A DNA stretch of 64,000 nt. Origin: Hirsutella rhossiliensis (taxonomy: Eukaryota > Ascomycota > Sordariomycetes > Hypocreales > Ophiocordycipitaceae). Below the pieces are notes generated by a model. That model saw only the letters and a list, made by a program, of their open reading frames with translations, was not told the origin of the DNA and searched no databases. The translations under genes were made by a program, and so were the position numbers. Below, piece after piece: positions 26,900-39,900 of this stretch (within the stretch, counting starts at the first letter, position 1; each line of letters begins with the position of its first letter). The stretch covers positions 1,116,001 through 1,180,000 of the forward strand of contig NW_025408678.1 in assembly GCF_020360975.1 (NCBI RefSeq). Direction: 5' to 3'.

Positions 26900-29800
26900 A
26901 TTAGATATCTAAATCGCGGGATATTATATATATATACTTTTAAACTATAACGCGATAGGTAATTACGTTTTACTTAAAGTTATTAATCGTTACCGACTTA
27001 TATAAAGATATAAAATAGATCTATATAAACTTATAAATATTAAAGGAGAGGCCTTTAACTATAATAACGGAATTATTAATATAGAGATTAATTACCTTAA
27101 TATTAATATCTAGGGCTACAACGAATAAGTTAACTTTAATATTATAGATATTAAAGAATATAACCTTATATTAAGACTTTTATAACTATAGGAGAGTAAC
27201 CTACTAATTAACTAGAAAACTAGCTAGCTATATTAAAATAAAGATATAAGTTTCTAAGACTAGTAGATTTAAAAGAAAGTAAAAATTTATAATAATTTAG
27301 CTATTAAATAAGATAAAAGGGATAGCTATTTAAGTAAATTATTATAGGCTTTAGCAATATAAACGAAAATAGTAACCGAACTAGCGGATATAATAAAATC
27401 GATTAATAAGACCTATATACTAACTAATACGGCTATATAACCTAGTATTTAATATAAATAAAATAAAGGATATAATATAAAGATCTAAAGAGTTATTACT
27501 ACTTTAAGGAAAGACCTTAATTAAATTAATAAAGAGCTTAAGTTAAGAGAAACTAGCTCTTAAAAGAAAGAATAAAGCCTATAAGATAGAATAAAGAATA
27601 TCCCTTAGGAATACTAGAAATATAATAAACTTTTTAAAGAAGAACTTAAGATAGGGTTACTTAAATATAGCTAATAGGACTATAAAATTTATCTTAAGGA
27701 TAGAATAACGCTAACGTTCTATAAAATCTATAACCTAAACGAAAAGTAATTATAAATACTATATAACTACTTTAATAAGAATCTATAAAAGGGATATATA
27801 TAAATATTAATATCTAAAGTAAGCTATTTAATTATATTTATTCTAAGAAAAACAGTAAGCTATAATTAGTTATTAACTATAGACGCTTAAACGATATTAT
27901 AATAAAGGACTAAATACTATTACCGCTTATATCGGAACTATAAGATCGACTATATAGTAAAAAATAGTTTATAGCCCTCGATCTTAAAGGCGCCTATAAC
28001 TTAATATATATAAAGAAAGGATATAAATAGATAATAGCCTTTAAAACGAAATTCGGACTATTTAAATATCTAATAATACTATTTAGACTTATAAATATAC
28101 TAGCTACCTTTTAATAGATAATTAATAATATCCTATGCGAATACTTAGATATCTTTATAGTAGTATACCTAGATAATATCCTAATCTTCTTAGATACCTT
28201 AGAAGAATATAAGGAATACGTCTATAAGGTACTCCGCGTACTTTAAAATATAAAGTTACTAGTTAAACTAAAGAAAAGTAAGTTTTATATATAGGAAGTA
28301 GACTTCCTTAGATATACGATCTTACTAAGAGAGATATAAATATAATAAGATAAGATTAACTTAGTTAAAGAATAACTAACGCTAAAGAACGTTAAGGATA
28401 TATAAAGTTTCCTAGGATTTATAAATTACTACTAACGATTTATTAAAGATTTCGGAAAGATCGTAGTACTACTATATAACTTAATAAAAAAGGAAAAAGA
28501 ATTTATATAGGACGATAAAGCTAACGAAGCTTTTAAATATATTAAGACTATAATTATATAAGAACTAGTCTTAACTACCTTTAATCTAGAATAATAAATC
28601 GAACTTAAAACTAATATATTAGACTTTACTTTAAGAGTATAAATCGGATAAAAGGATAATAAAGAAAGACTATAACTAATTATATTCTACTCGAAAAAGC
28701 TATATAGCGTAGAACTTAATTACCTTATCTACGATAAAGAATTCCTAATAATTATTTAAGCTTTTAAGGAATTTCGATACTACTTTCTTAGAAGTAAGTA
28801 TAAAGTTAAGGTCTATATAGAGTATAAGAATATCTTATATTTTATAACGACGTAATAGTTAAACGGATAATAGATTTAATAGGCCGAATACTTATTAGAA
28901 TTTAACTACGAAATAATCTATAGAAAAGGAATAGAAAATAGTTAAGTTAATACCCTTAGTCGACGAAGCGACTATAATATAGGGGCACCTATAGCGAAAG
29001 AATAGCTCCTAGAAATTAACGAAAACGGAAACTATTAATAACGATAGCTAAACGTAATATTTAAAGTATAACCTAACGACTCGATATACTAAAAGATCCT
29101 AAAATAGATAAAAGAATATAAAGTACTAAACGGATATAATATAGAATATTTAGAAGTTTTAATATATAAAAATAAAATCTAGATACTACTAAAATTATAA
29201 GATAAAGTTATATAAGATATATATAAATATTTAATATATAGATATTAAGGAATCTAAAGAATAATAAAACGGATTAAACGATAATATAACTTTCTATAGC
29301 TTAAGGAAGTAGTACGATAAGTTATTAAAGAATATAAACTTTATATATAAAGTAAAGCTAAATAATATAAACTATATAAAGAATTATAACCGCTACTAGT
29401 ACTAAAGAAACTATAGGATTTAATAGCTTTCGACTATATTATAAAGCTACTACTATTAAAAGAACCTATAACTAATATTAAGTATAATAGTATATTTATT
29501 ATTACCGATAGATTAACAAAGTATAGGTATTTTTTTACTATATAAAGAAGTAAGTAATATAAAAGAGCTAGTATATATATTCCTATAAATAATTATTAGT
29601 AATTATAAACTACTAAATAAGATTATCTTTAATAAAGGAAGTATATTTATAGCTAAGTTTTAGTAAGCTCTTATAGTATAATTAAAGACGAAATATAAGC
29701 TTAGTATAGCTTATTACCTATAAATAGATAGATAAATAAAACGACTTAACTAAACGCTTAAATAATATTTATAATACTATATTAGCTATAAATAAAACGA

Positions 29801-30250
29801 TTAAGTTAAATAGCTATTAATAGTATAACTAGCTTATAATAGCTTAATTACGGAAATAACTAAGCTCTTACTAGTATATACTAATTACGGATATAACTTA
29901 AAAGTATTTAAGGTTACTTAATAAGGACTATAAGCGGAACGAGCAATACTATAAGTAGATTAGCTATAAAAATTATATAAAGAAACATAATAAGAACTTT
30001 AATTTATTAGAATATCTACTTACTATAATTAGAAAAGATCATAGGGACTAATCTTTTAAGAGGGAGATATAGTCTACCTTATATAACGAAATATTAAAAT
30101 AAAATAACTAAGTAATAAATTAAATTTTAAGAAACTTAGACCGTTTAAGGTTAAGAAACCTATTTTAAAAGTTAACTATAAACTTTCGCTACTAATAATA
30201 ATATAGATATACCTAATATTTTATATCTTATTATTAGAACTAGTACTATA
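26900..30250 (+). pseudogene. Gypsy-A pol remnant (protease, RT, RNase H, integrase, chromodomain)
   Basis: The order is canonical. Protease-like GYNE...NIIDIKEYNLILRL lies near 27,115-27,190. RT motif YRRLNDI lies near 27,880, and catalytic YLDNIL (from YLDDIL) near 28,165. SFLGFINYYQRFIKDF lies near 28,410-28,460. RNase H follows to about 28,980, with integrase DRLTKY near 29,505. A chromodomain-type GPFKVKKPILKVNY stretch lies near 30,140. Most Asp-Asp pairs read Asp-Asn and many Gln/Trp codons are stops, consistent with RIP. The interval from 25,950 to 26,900 is part of the same polyprotein but shows no motif I can name. Confidence 0.85.
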
Positions 30251-31162
30251 AAACGCTAAACTATAAGATAAAATCGAAGTCGATAATAATTAAGAATATA
30301 AAGCCGAATAAATAGTAGATATAAGAAAATAAGGTTAGTAATAAGAATACCTTATTAAGTAAAAGGGGTATAGACTAAAGGAAAATACCTAGGAACTACT
30401 TAAGCACTTAACTTACTATAGTTCTCTACTTCGATAGTTCTACTAGTAAAATCTACCCTAGGTATTATAAAATCGCTTAATAAACTAATAATATTTTAAT
30501 TAATTATATTAAATCTACCTATAGACTAAATATTAACTACCGCTTTAGATTCTTAGCGCTTAGTCTTATTAAGGTTATCTAAGGAACGAAGGCCCTAATA
30601 GACTATCTTAGTACCCTTTATCTTTAGCTAGCGCTTTTAACGGCGAAGCCGCGCTAAATAGGCTAAGGCTTTATTTAGGTCGGCTTAAGCTTTTAATATT
30701 CGCTCCTTAGTAATTTCTTTTTCTTTATCTAATCGATCGGACTCTAGATTTATTTAGGATACTAGGAAATACGTTAGCTATAAATAATAAGTAGGATAAC
30801 GAAGTTACCTATAGGAGCTAATTACTACGCCCGACGTATTATAGGAACGACCCCGCCGTATATATTTAGTATACTTAGAAGATTTCTCTAGTATTTTATA
30901 GCGGAAGCCGCGCGACGAATAAAAAGAATACGGTATAACGTCGAAACTAAGACGATTAATAGACTTAGCTAAACGAATACGCTTAAGGGTCTTACGGGAA
31001 CGATCCTTCGATACGCGACTAAATATACTATTAGTAGTATATCCTAAGGGATAGAAAGGACGAAATAGGGAATATATATACGCGCGATAAGGGTATATTT
31101 ATATACAGCGGCTAAGGTAGTAGTAGGTCTTACGGATAAGACTAAAAGGAGGGGAGATATCG

Positions 31163-31632
31163 TATTACGACTATAGTTAGTAGGCTATAAGAGAGCTAGC
31201 TACGTTTACGTAATAAGGCGGCTCGGAATAATAGTTAGGACGAGAAGTTACTTAGGCTTAGCTTACCTAGAGTATATATAAGCTAAGTAAGCCTTATATA
31301 GATAGATTACTACTTAGGAGTATAGCTTACGATTAAGCTATAATAAGCTACGAAGGGGATTATAGCTAAGACCGTAATCTAAGGATAGTCTCTATAGGTA
31401 TATATAGCTACCTACTTTTACTCCTTTAGATAGATAGCTCTCTAGCTTTTAATATAGATCTTTATTATAATTCTATCTCTAATTCTAATTACCTAGTTAT
31501 AGTCTACGGTCTACGACCTCCGACTTATTACTAACGTAATATATATATTATTGCTTAGACCACGCCCTATTATACCTGCTAATATAAACCCCTCGATAGG
31601 TTTATCCCTTAGGAATAACACCGGTCGTTATA
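31163..31632 (+). repeat. Gypsy-A 3' LTR
   Basis: 470 bp and partner of 23,806-24,275. It is immediately preceded by the polypurine tract and followed by the AGAAG target duplication. Confidence 0.95.
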
Positions 31633-31929
31633 AGAAGTTAGGGACGCTCTAGGCTACTAGCTTAGTCTAGCTAGTAAAAAGGTCGGCCGATTTAATAGGT
31701 AGCTCCTTAAGGTATAGGGACTACTTCTCCTACTACTCTAGAAGCTTCTTTACTATATATAGGGCTTTTATTATTATAACTATATTACTTTTATTTAAAG
31801 TTAATAAAGCTAATATAGCTAGTTCCTTTATAGCTTTATTAAGCTCGTTATAAAGAGTAATAAGGCTAATAGTTAGCGTTAGCAATCCCTTCTTTAGCTT
31901 TAGGATAAGTTAGAAGTCTTCTTTTACGT

Positions 31930-31985
31930 TCCTCTTAGCTAGGGCCTTAGCTAGAGCCTTAGCTAGGGCCTTAGCTATAGCCTTA
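31930..31985. repeat. Short tandem repeat, about 12-bp unit, four copies
   Basis: The unit GCCTTAGCTAGG is repeated about four times with single-base variation. On the minus strand it encodes alternating Ala, Lys and Leu within the LINE ORF1 remnant. Confidence 0.7.
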
Positions 31986-31997
31986 AGCACCTTCTTT

Positions 31998-32694
31998 TAT
32001 AAGAATATACCCTTATATTCCTATTTTACTATTATAAAGAAATAATAGGCATAGGGAGGCTTTATAGAATAAGCTAGTAAAAAGAGGCTCTATAATATAG
32101 TCTAAGGGAATAACCCTTAAAAGATAAAGACCTCTACTAGATATCTATACCTTCCTCTAGGAAAAGCGGGTTAGGATAAGCCTATCCTTATAAACATAAA
32201 TATGCATAAAATGCATAAGTTAATTACGAGCAGAACGGATACCCTATTGCCTATTTTGGCCTAGCGGTTCCGAAGATATCCGCGATACGAGAATAGGTAG
32301 GGCATAGAACATTCTAGTTAAATCCACTACTTATGCCAGAACCCATAGTCTTACGTTAACCATCACGCCACAATCAGACCACCTACTAAGTTAGGAAGAT
32401 ATACTATAGATAGAGCTTTTTAAGCACTATAGAATGTGCTAGAAAGCTGACTAATTGGTCTACTAGCGGGCGAGCAATGGTCTATAAAAGACGAAAGATT
32501 TCCCTAGGAGTAGTAGATAAAACAAGTAAGTTCGTATATATCTTTTGCAACGCTATTCTTTTAATATATTATTCGGCCCCTTATATGCTCGTTATAAATT
32601 CCGGACAAAATCCTACCCTATACCCCTTCGACCGATCTTTCCGCTTATTCTATTAATTACCCGATTCTACGCTTATTGCTTATACCTTCTTATA
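31998..32694 (-). mobile_element. Solo LTR-like element, 697 bp (copy 2)
   Basis: Reverse-complement copy of 15,316-16,011, starting TATAAGAATA and ending CTTCTTATA. It is bounded by perfect 5-bp target duplications TCTTT at 31,993-31,997 and 32,695-32,699. This copy keeps many CA and TG dinucleotides around 32,200-32,500, so it has suffered little RIP although the DNA around it is saturated. It encodes no protein. Confidence 0.9.
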
Positions 32695-33270
32695 TCTTTA
32701 TAGTAACCTTAGCCTACGAGCTCGCTTTAAGGTTTCCTTAGGTAGCCTTAGGCTACTAGGCGGCCTTAGGCTAGTATAGGGGCTATTATAGGGGCTATTA
32801 GCGGTCTAGGGTCCTTATAGCTGCCTTCTTAAGCCCTTCTATAAGGGTCTTATAGAAGGGTTTAATTTTTTAGGCTTCCTTAAGGGCCTAAAGGGCCTAC
32901 TAAAGGAAGCCCTAAGCCTAGTCCCTAGGAAAGCGGTACTAGGGCTAGGGCTAGGTCTACTATAAGTATTATAATATAGGTTAGATAGGCGTAGGGCTAA
33001 TAAGGCTACTAAGGGTAGCTCTCTTTCGCCCCTTTACTTACTTTAGGGGCTAGTTAAGCTAGAAGTAGCTAGCCTAAGGTAGGGCTAGGCTAGGCCTAAA
33101 GAGGCTAGTCTTTAATATAGGCTAGGTATTATCTTCTATCTTAATATCCTCTAGGTCCTAGTCTTAAGTCCTAGGCCTTTCTTCTAGGGTCTTTAAAAGG
33201 CGTTAGCCTTCTAGAGCTTCTTCTAAGCGGGCCCTAGCCTCTAGGGTGCTTATTTCGGCCCTTAGGTTAA

Positions 33271-33287
33271 GGGGGGGGGGGGGGGGG
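33271..33287 (+). repeat. Poly-G tract, 17 bases
   Basis: An uninterrupted G run in the LINE-like remnant. It is a likely site of sequencing or assembly error, and the base count should not be trusted. Confidence 0.9.
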
Positions 33288-33668
33288 TTAAAGTTAAAGG
33301 GGCCCTCCTTAGGTCTAGGCCGGGGTCCTAGGTCGGGTCCGGGCTAGGTCCTATTAGCGGGGGGCATATACCCTTAGTTAGCGAGGGCGGGGAAGAGTTT
33401 TCTACCTATATAGGGGAGAACCTCGCCTAATTCGTAATCTTCGGTAGTATATTACGTACCCGCTAGTAGCTGCACGAGGCTGCACTTAGGGGGGCGTAAT
33501 ACGCTATTCGCGACGGTTCTAGGCGTATACCTTTTTTATGTTTTAGGCCTAGTTTCGAAAAGCTAGCTAGAAAGACGTAGTAATAATCGCGTTAATAGCT
33601 TATAAATAGCTTTAAAAGTAATATTAGTAAGTAAAAGATAATCTAGTTATATAAACCGGGCTTATAAC

Positions 33669-33954
33669 TCTTAAGTAGAGGCTTAAAAGCGTAGTAAAAG
33701 AAATAAGGGCTTAGAAAGGTAAATTTAATAATATATATCTTAGTCTATCTATTAAGATAAGAGAGGGGCTTATATAGGTATAGTAACTATATATAGCTAG
33801 CCGAAAGAGGGCATTAAGATATTCCTATACCTAAGTTAGGCCTATATTATATCCTTAGGCTAGGGGAGTTATATTAGTTAGGCAGGTTCCCTTATGCATA
33901 ACTATTAGGTCTACTAGGCATAACTATGGCCTCTTATGCCCACTCTCCTTAACA
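33669..33954 (-). repeat. RIPped copia LTR of the Copia-F family truncating the NRPS gene
   Basis: Read on the minus strand, this 286-bp sequence aligns along its length with the 290-bp Copia-F LTR (54,685-54,974). It starts TGTTAAGGAGAGTGGGCATA versus TGTTGAGGAGAGAGAGTGGG, carries RIP-type substitutions in the body, and ends CTACTTAAGA. It is followed at 33,668 by GTTATAAGCCCGG, the RIPped primer-binding site, and about 90 bases of Copia-F-like leader. It is therefore the 5' LTR of an older minus-strand copy. It joins the NRPS coding sequence directly at 33,954/33,955. Its outermost 50 bases keep CA and TG. Confidence 0.9.
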
Positions 33955-36900
33955 GGGGGGATAAATCGCGCGCATAAGGCAGGCCTCACTATATCTACCA
34001 AAGTCCTCTCAAAAGTCTGAATCCATGTCTCAATCTTGTCTTGATGTCGGACCCGCGAGTTGTACTTTAGGTCGGCACACACTTTGCCCCTCTCTATGAA
34101 GATGACGACATCGAGGACGCCGACCGTGTCGATCGGAGCCATTCCGGGAGGCCGGCAATTTTCTGGAAGCTTCACGGCTTGTAGCAGCGACGACTCTCGC
34201 TCAAGCTGCTGGAATTGACCTAAAAAGTTGAAATTGATCTCCATTCGATCCTTGGAAAAGGCCTCGCGGCCCCTTCCGTTGAGATACTTAGACGCGAAGT
34301 AGGACCAGCCCTGACGTGGCGTATTGAGAAGGCTTTCCCTGGTCTTGAAGACGAAATCGAGTACACCATCATCATCGGAAGCATCTATGTGCACCGGAAA
34401 GACTGTCGTGAACCAACCCACCGTCTGCGACAGGTCAATAGTCTCATCCCAGGCTTCACGGCCGTGGCCTTCGGTGAAAATCGGCGGGACTGAGCGGTCT
34501 TGGAATACACGGCTGAAAGAGTAGCTTAAGGCTCCCATCATGAGCTCATGCGGACGAACATGAAGCCTTGCGCTGCAAGGCCCGAGGATGGCCGAGCTGG
34601 TGGGCATGTCGAGAAGGAAGTGCTTCCGGGTGTATACCTCGTTGCCTGGCACTGCGTCGTCTGTTCCCCAGTAGTTCGGGGGAGGCTGGTATGGCACATG
34701 GTTCAGGGCCGCCTCGGGCACCAGGTTCTCGGTTGCGTAATCTCGCTGCAGGCGGCACCACTCCTGGAACGACGTGACAGGAGAAGAAGCGAAACCCCCT
34801 CCCGTCAGAAGCTCTTCCAAGTCCTGAAAAATCAAACGCCAGGACACGAAGTCAATGACGAGATGATGAGCTGTGAGGAACAGTGTTTGCTGGCCATCGT
34901 CCTCGAAAAGGGCAGCCACTAACGAAGGTCCATTCTCGATGTCGATGCTGGCGCGACACTCTGCAATGGTCGCGGCCCTCTGCGACAGGCTCGTCGTGTC
35001 CAAGTGCCTAAACAGAAGCGAGTCTTGGGTGCTTTCGCAGACGTACTGCACCCAAGCCCCGGTCTCATCGGGACAGAAACGAGCTCGCAGCATTGCATGT
35101 CTCCCAACTAGTCGGTGGAGAGCATCAATGACTAGCTGGGTTGGGACACGTCTCGTAATGCCAAGGTAAAAGGGCAGATCCGCCCAGTCAGGGCCCTCAG
35201 GCCTCGTCTCGAAATGGTATTGTTGGATCGGCGACAGACGGAATCGACCGCCAGACTCAGCGGTCATCCCGGCAATCAGCTGGCGGTTTTCCCTTGGCTG
35301 CACCTGCAAGGAGTCGGCGAGCTTCGCAATGGTTCTCCTCAGCTTGAGGTCTCTGGTGGGGATGTGCAAGCCCTGTGAGCGTGCTGCTGCCGAAACTTGC
35401 ATGGCGGAAATGGAGTCGCCCCCCAAGCTGAAGAAGTTGTCGTCTAGACCAATCTCGGTGGTGATGTTCAAGACTCGAGCCCATATCTGGGCCAACATGC
35501 GCTGCATTTGGGTCGCCGGCAGTCGTTTCGGCAGGGTGCTCTGCGTGCTCATGGCAGCCAAGTCGGACGTGGTCAAGGAGCTTCCCTTGGCCCGCAAGAG
35601 GCGACGATCCATCTTTCCCGTTGCCGTTATGGGCACACCTTCTAGGGCTACGTAGGCACCTGGGATCATGTGAGCCGGCAACACTCCAGTTAGCCTCTCG
35701 TCCAGGCCAGCCACCATTTGTCGCACTTGGGCGGCGCATTCGTCTGCCGATGGGAACGAAGCCTTGTCTGGGCAGATGAAGACGACCAGCATTTGCTGGC
35801 TACTATCTCGAGGCTTGATGATCTCGGCTGCCAGCTCGACGCCGCCTCGGTAGGTTGGATAGGGGCTGGTCAAGAGTTGTCGTACGTGATGCTCGACCTC
35901 GCCCAGCTCCACCCGCTGGCCGTTGATCTTGACCTGACTGTCCTTGCGGCCGACGGATACGAGGGTGCCATCGGGGTTATAGCGCACGAGGTCTCCGGTT
36001 TTGTAAAGACGGCCGCAGCGGCCATGTTGTGTTAGCCAGGGCGGGCTCTCCATAAACGCTGCCCGTGTTCGAGCTTCGTCGTCGAGATATCCTCTGGCTA
36101 GGAGATTACCTTGGATCAGCAGCTCGCCGACTGCTCCGATGGGAACGAGGCTGTCGGGATTGGCAGGGTCTACCACCCACGCCGCGCACCCTATGGGTTT
36201 GCCGATGGTTTGGCTTGGCACCGTGCTGCCCGTCAGAAGTTGCATTACGCAGATAACTGCACATTCCGTGGGCCCATAGACATTCAGGAGCCGTGGAAGA
36301 TGGGCCCATCTTGCAGTATCCGTCGTCGATACCTTCTCGCCTCCCATTGCTAGGGTTCGGAGGGTTGGAACCTCGTCCGGCCGGATAAGGCGAGCCACCG
36401 ACGGAGTGGCGAACATTGTGCTGACTCTCATTTCATTCATGCTCTCAGCCAGCCGTTCGAGTCTGGACTCGTCGGACGGAATGCATATGCATCCTCCGTA
36501 GACGAGATTGGTCAGGATCTCCATTATGCAAGCGTCAAACGTATACGACGCGAATTGCAGGAATCTCGTCGTCTGGTTGAGGCCCAGCTTGGCCCCGTGG
36601 GCGACGAGACTTGTGCTTGCAGCTCCATGTTCCATGACGACACCTTTAGGCGTGCCGGTGCTGCCGGACGTGAAGATGATGTATGCCCCTGAGTGGGGAG
36701 TGAGGCCGACGTCGGCGGAAGAGCGTTTCGGACGTTGTGCGCCACGAGTCACCAAATTTTGCGGCTGAACCGTAGGGAAGCCCTCCTGTTGAGCAAAGGC
36801 CTGGTATCGTCTTGATGTTACAATGACGACTGGTCGTATGGCTGCAAGGACCATTCGCGCGCGGTCTTGGGCTTGACCGACATCAACCGGAACGAAAACG

Positions 36901-39900
36901 CCACCTGCCTTCAACACGCCGAGCATGGCGACTGGCATCCACATCGTCTTCTCAAAACACAGCGGAACCGTGACCTCAGGCCCGACTCCAAGCTCCCGGA
37001 TATTGTGCGCCAGTTGATCCGATAAGTCGTCGAGTTGTTGATATGTCAAAGCTCCATCCCATGCTTCAATGGCAGCCGCCCGGGGCTGTCGGCGCGTCAT
37101 GTCCGCAATCAAGTCGTGGATGCATCCATTGGCCGGTGCTGGCAATGATGCGTTCCACCGCCAGAGGTCGCTCAGGTCCTCGGCGCTTGCAATGCTCAAG
37201 TCTCGCACCCGGGTCGCCTGCATGCTCGTGTCCAGCACCTGTCGTAGGACGTGCTCAAACTGCTGGAGCAAACGACTGACGACCGACTCTTGTACAACTG
37301 ACGAGTCGAAGCTAGCTAGAATCTGCATGCCTCGCTCTTGGAGCTGGCACTGGACCGTGAGTGCATATGTGCTGAAGTTGACCATGGCTTCTGCCTCTTC
37401 GTCGACCTCATCTTGTCTAGGCGCAAAAAGACGCGACTTCTCCGACTCTAACTTTACCGGGTGAACGACCAGCAATGTCTGGAATCGACAGGCGAGGCTC
37501 GCGCCTTGGCTGACCCGTCGGATCCGCTGAAGACCTGTTTGTTCAAAGGGCACCATGTCGGCTGCTTGATTTTGGACCCTTCTCATCATTGCCCCCACCG
37601 TCTGGTCCCAGCCGACGGCAATGCGAACCGGCACTGTTGCGATTGTGGGCGCCAGGACACGTTCGATTCCAGCAACAGGGGCTTGTCGTCCCGAGACCAG
37701 CGCTCCAAACACTGCATCGCTCGTGGCACTGCGCTTTGCAGCAAGAATGCCCCATGCTAGGTGGATCGCGGCCGATGCTGTGAAGTTGGTTTGGCTCCAT
37801 CTAAGAGGCTGTACCTGATGTCTGAGACTTTGGTTGGCGCGCGGGATGTATGCCGAGGACGGCAGGACCGGGAATATTTGGGTCTCTAATTCCTCGTATT
37901 CTCTTTCCCAGTATGCATCAGCCAGCCCGTCGTCAATCGAGGCTAGATGCTTGACGAAGGCCTGGAACGGAACCGGTGTAGGGCTCGAGACTCGCTCGTA
38001 ATGGCTCTGAACCATGTCGAGGAGCAACGTCAACGACCATCCGTCGTACAAAGCATGGTGTACAGACCAGATGAAGAAGACTTTTCCTGATTTGCCGCCC
38101 CGGACTAGACCTGTCCGTGAAAGCGGCTCACCCAGACCCATGGTTCGACGCCGGTCTTCCTCAATGTAGGCGTCGACATCGTCTCCAGATAGCCAATGGT
38201 CTTGGTCTTGCTTGGCTATCACCACTTGACAGATTTCACGTCCCGGAAGCTGGACGAACCTTGTTCGCAGGATGGGCGACATGTTGACTGCGTGGTCCCA
38301 CGCTTCGGTGAAACGTGACACGTGGACGTCAGGCCGGAGTTCGTATACAAAACGAGCTATGTAGCTGCCCTTCTGCTGCATGCTCAAGGCAAAGAGACCG
38401 GCCTGAAGCGGCGTGCAGGGAAACATGTCATAAATCTGGGCATTTCTGCACATCGACGCCACATGTGCTCGAATGGCGGCTTCGTCAACATTGGCGCCGA
38501 GGAGAGAGAATGGAGCGATGTCTTGTTCGCATTCATCGTGGTCAAATTTAGCGCAGTCGGTCAGTCCATCGAGGTTCGGATGACGTAGAATATCGGCCAC
38601 GTGGAGTAGGATGCCCTCTTCCCTCGCAGCGGCAGCTAGCCGCATGGCCTTGATCGAGTCGCCTCCAAGGTGTAGGAAATTGTCATCCAGGCCGATGGAC
38701 TTGGCGTCGAGGTCCAGAACTTGAGCCCACAGGGTCTGCATCCGTCGTTGTTGCCGGCTTTCAGGAGCTCGCCGCGTACCCCTCGACGTGGCCAGCACAT
38801 TCCGGGCCGCCACCTCGTCCCATGTGACCGAGGAGATGGTGGCACGCAGTTGGCGTCGGTCGACCTTTTCCGAACTGAGTTTCGGTACGCTTTGTAGAGG
38901 CAAGAAGGCGCTGGGAAGCATGTACAGAGGCGCCGAGCCAGCCAGTCGCTTTGCCAGAGGAGCCGCAACCCGCCGGACCGCCTCTATGTTCTGTTGCTCG
39001 GTTCCGACATGAGCGTCCCCTGGGTGGATGAAAAGTACGAGCATGGGCTGCTTCCTGTCTCGAAGCGTCACCACTTCGGCCACCAAGGTGCCTTGAAAAG
39101 CGTCTTGTTGGTCTGAATCCTCGCCATGGAGCAGTTGGCGCACATAGTCCTCAATCGCGGTGAGTTCGACGCGTTGACCACGGATCTTGACCTGCGTATC
39201 TTTGCGGCCGATGAATGCAAGCGAACCGTCAGCGTTGTACCTAACCAAGTCGCCCGTCTTGTGCAAGCGGCCGCACCGTCCTGAGAGGCCGTCACGGCGA
39301 CCCTCGAGCAGCCATGCCGGGCTCTCGACAAACGATGCACATGTTTGGGTCGGCATGTTGAAGTAACCAGGCCCCACGATGGGCCCCTCAAGCCAGAGTT
39401 CCCCGATGGCGCCGATAGGAGCCAGCTGGCCGTTGTTGGCAACGACCCGGGTCACGGTGCCGATGCCAGTGCCGATTCCACGCCGGTGCTTCTCGTGTGG
39501 ACTGATCGGGGTCGATGTGCTGTTGATTGTACACTCGGCTGGGCCATAGGTATTGGTGAGCCGAACATGGTCTGGCCAGTGGGAATATGCAGCCTCGGTC
39601 AGTCCTTCGCCTCCCAAGACGACGTGGTTGACGAGCGGGACATGGGAGCCCGCGAGCAGCTCGGCGACGGATGGCGTGAGATCGAGATACGTTGCCTTTA
39701 ATCTCCTGATGGAACCAGCGAGATCACGCTTTCGCTCCAGTTCTGATGGGATGCACACGCAGCCCCCGGCGAACAGAGTGTACAGGAGGTTGGACCAGGC
39801 AGCGTCAAAGGCGTAGGAGGCGAAGTCAAAGACGCGGCACTCGGACGTGTATCCAAGTGGCAATTGCTGGTGTGTCATGGCGCTGCAGAAATTGCCGTGG

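Larger units (their letters stand above)
23806..31632 (+). mobile_element. Gypsy-A, complete RIPped Ty3/gypsy element (7,827 bp)
   Basis: Two 470-bp LTRs flank a plus-strand gag-pol, and the element is bounded by perfect 5-bp target duplications AGAAG (23,801-23,805 and 31,633-31,637). A polypurine tract, AAAAGGAGGGGAGAT, lies just before the 3' LTR. It inserted into the ORF1 region of a minus-strand LINE. Two further partial copies of the family are at 1-2,168 and 8,189-9,682. The length and domain order are typical of fungal chromoviruses. It cannot be active because of the stop codons throughout. Confidence 0.95.
31638..33560 (-). pseudogene. LINE ORF1 N-terminal remnant, minus strand
   Basis: This continues, across the Gypsy-A insertion, the minus-strand LINE whose knuckles and endonuclease lie at 22,380-23,800. 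The minus strand around 32,700-33,400 is rich in Pro, Lys, Leu and Arg codons, with weak ORF1-like character. At 31,930-31,985 it encodes a repeated Ala-Lys-Ala-Leu run. The solo LTR-like element 31,998-32,694 is nested inside. The exact 5' end near 33,560 is uncertain because it merges into the leader of the RIPped copia LTR. I infer identity from context more than from this segment itself. Confidence 0.5.
1..33954. other. RIP-mutated AT-rich transposon nest
   Basis: Almost the whole block lacks the dinucleotides CA and TG, while TA is hugely enriched; several successive 60-base lines (for example 481-600) contain neither CA nor TG. This is the signature of repeat-induced point mutation, which changes CpA to TpA on both strands of duplicated DNA in ascomycetes. 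Every recognisable coding remnant inside is retrotransposon-derived and full of TAA/TAG where Gln or Trp codons would be expected. Three islands keep more CA/TG (9,683-12,500, 15,316-15,900 and 32,090-32,690) and are probably younger insertions. No host gene is visible. Confidence 0.95.
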
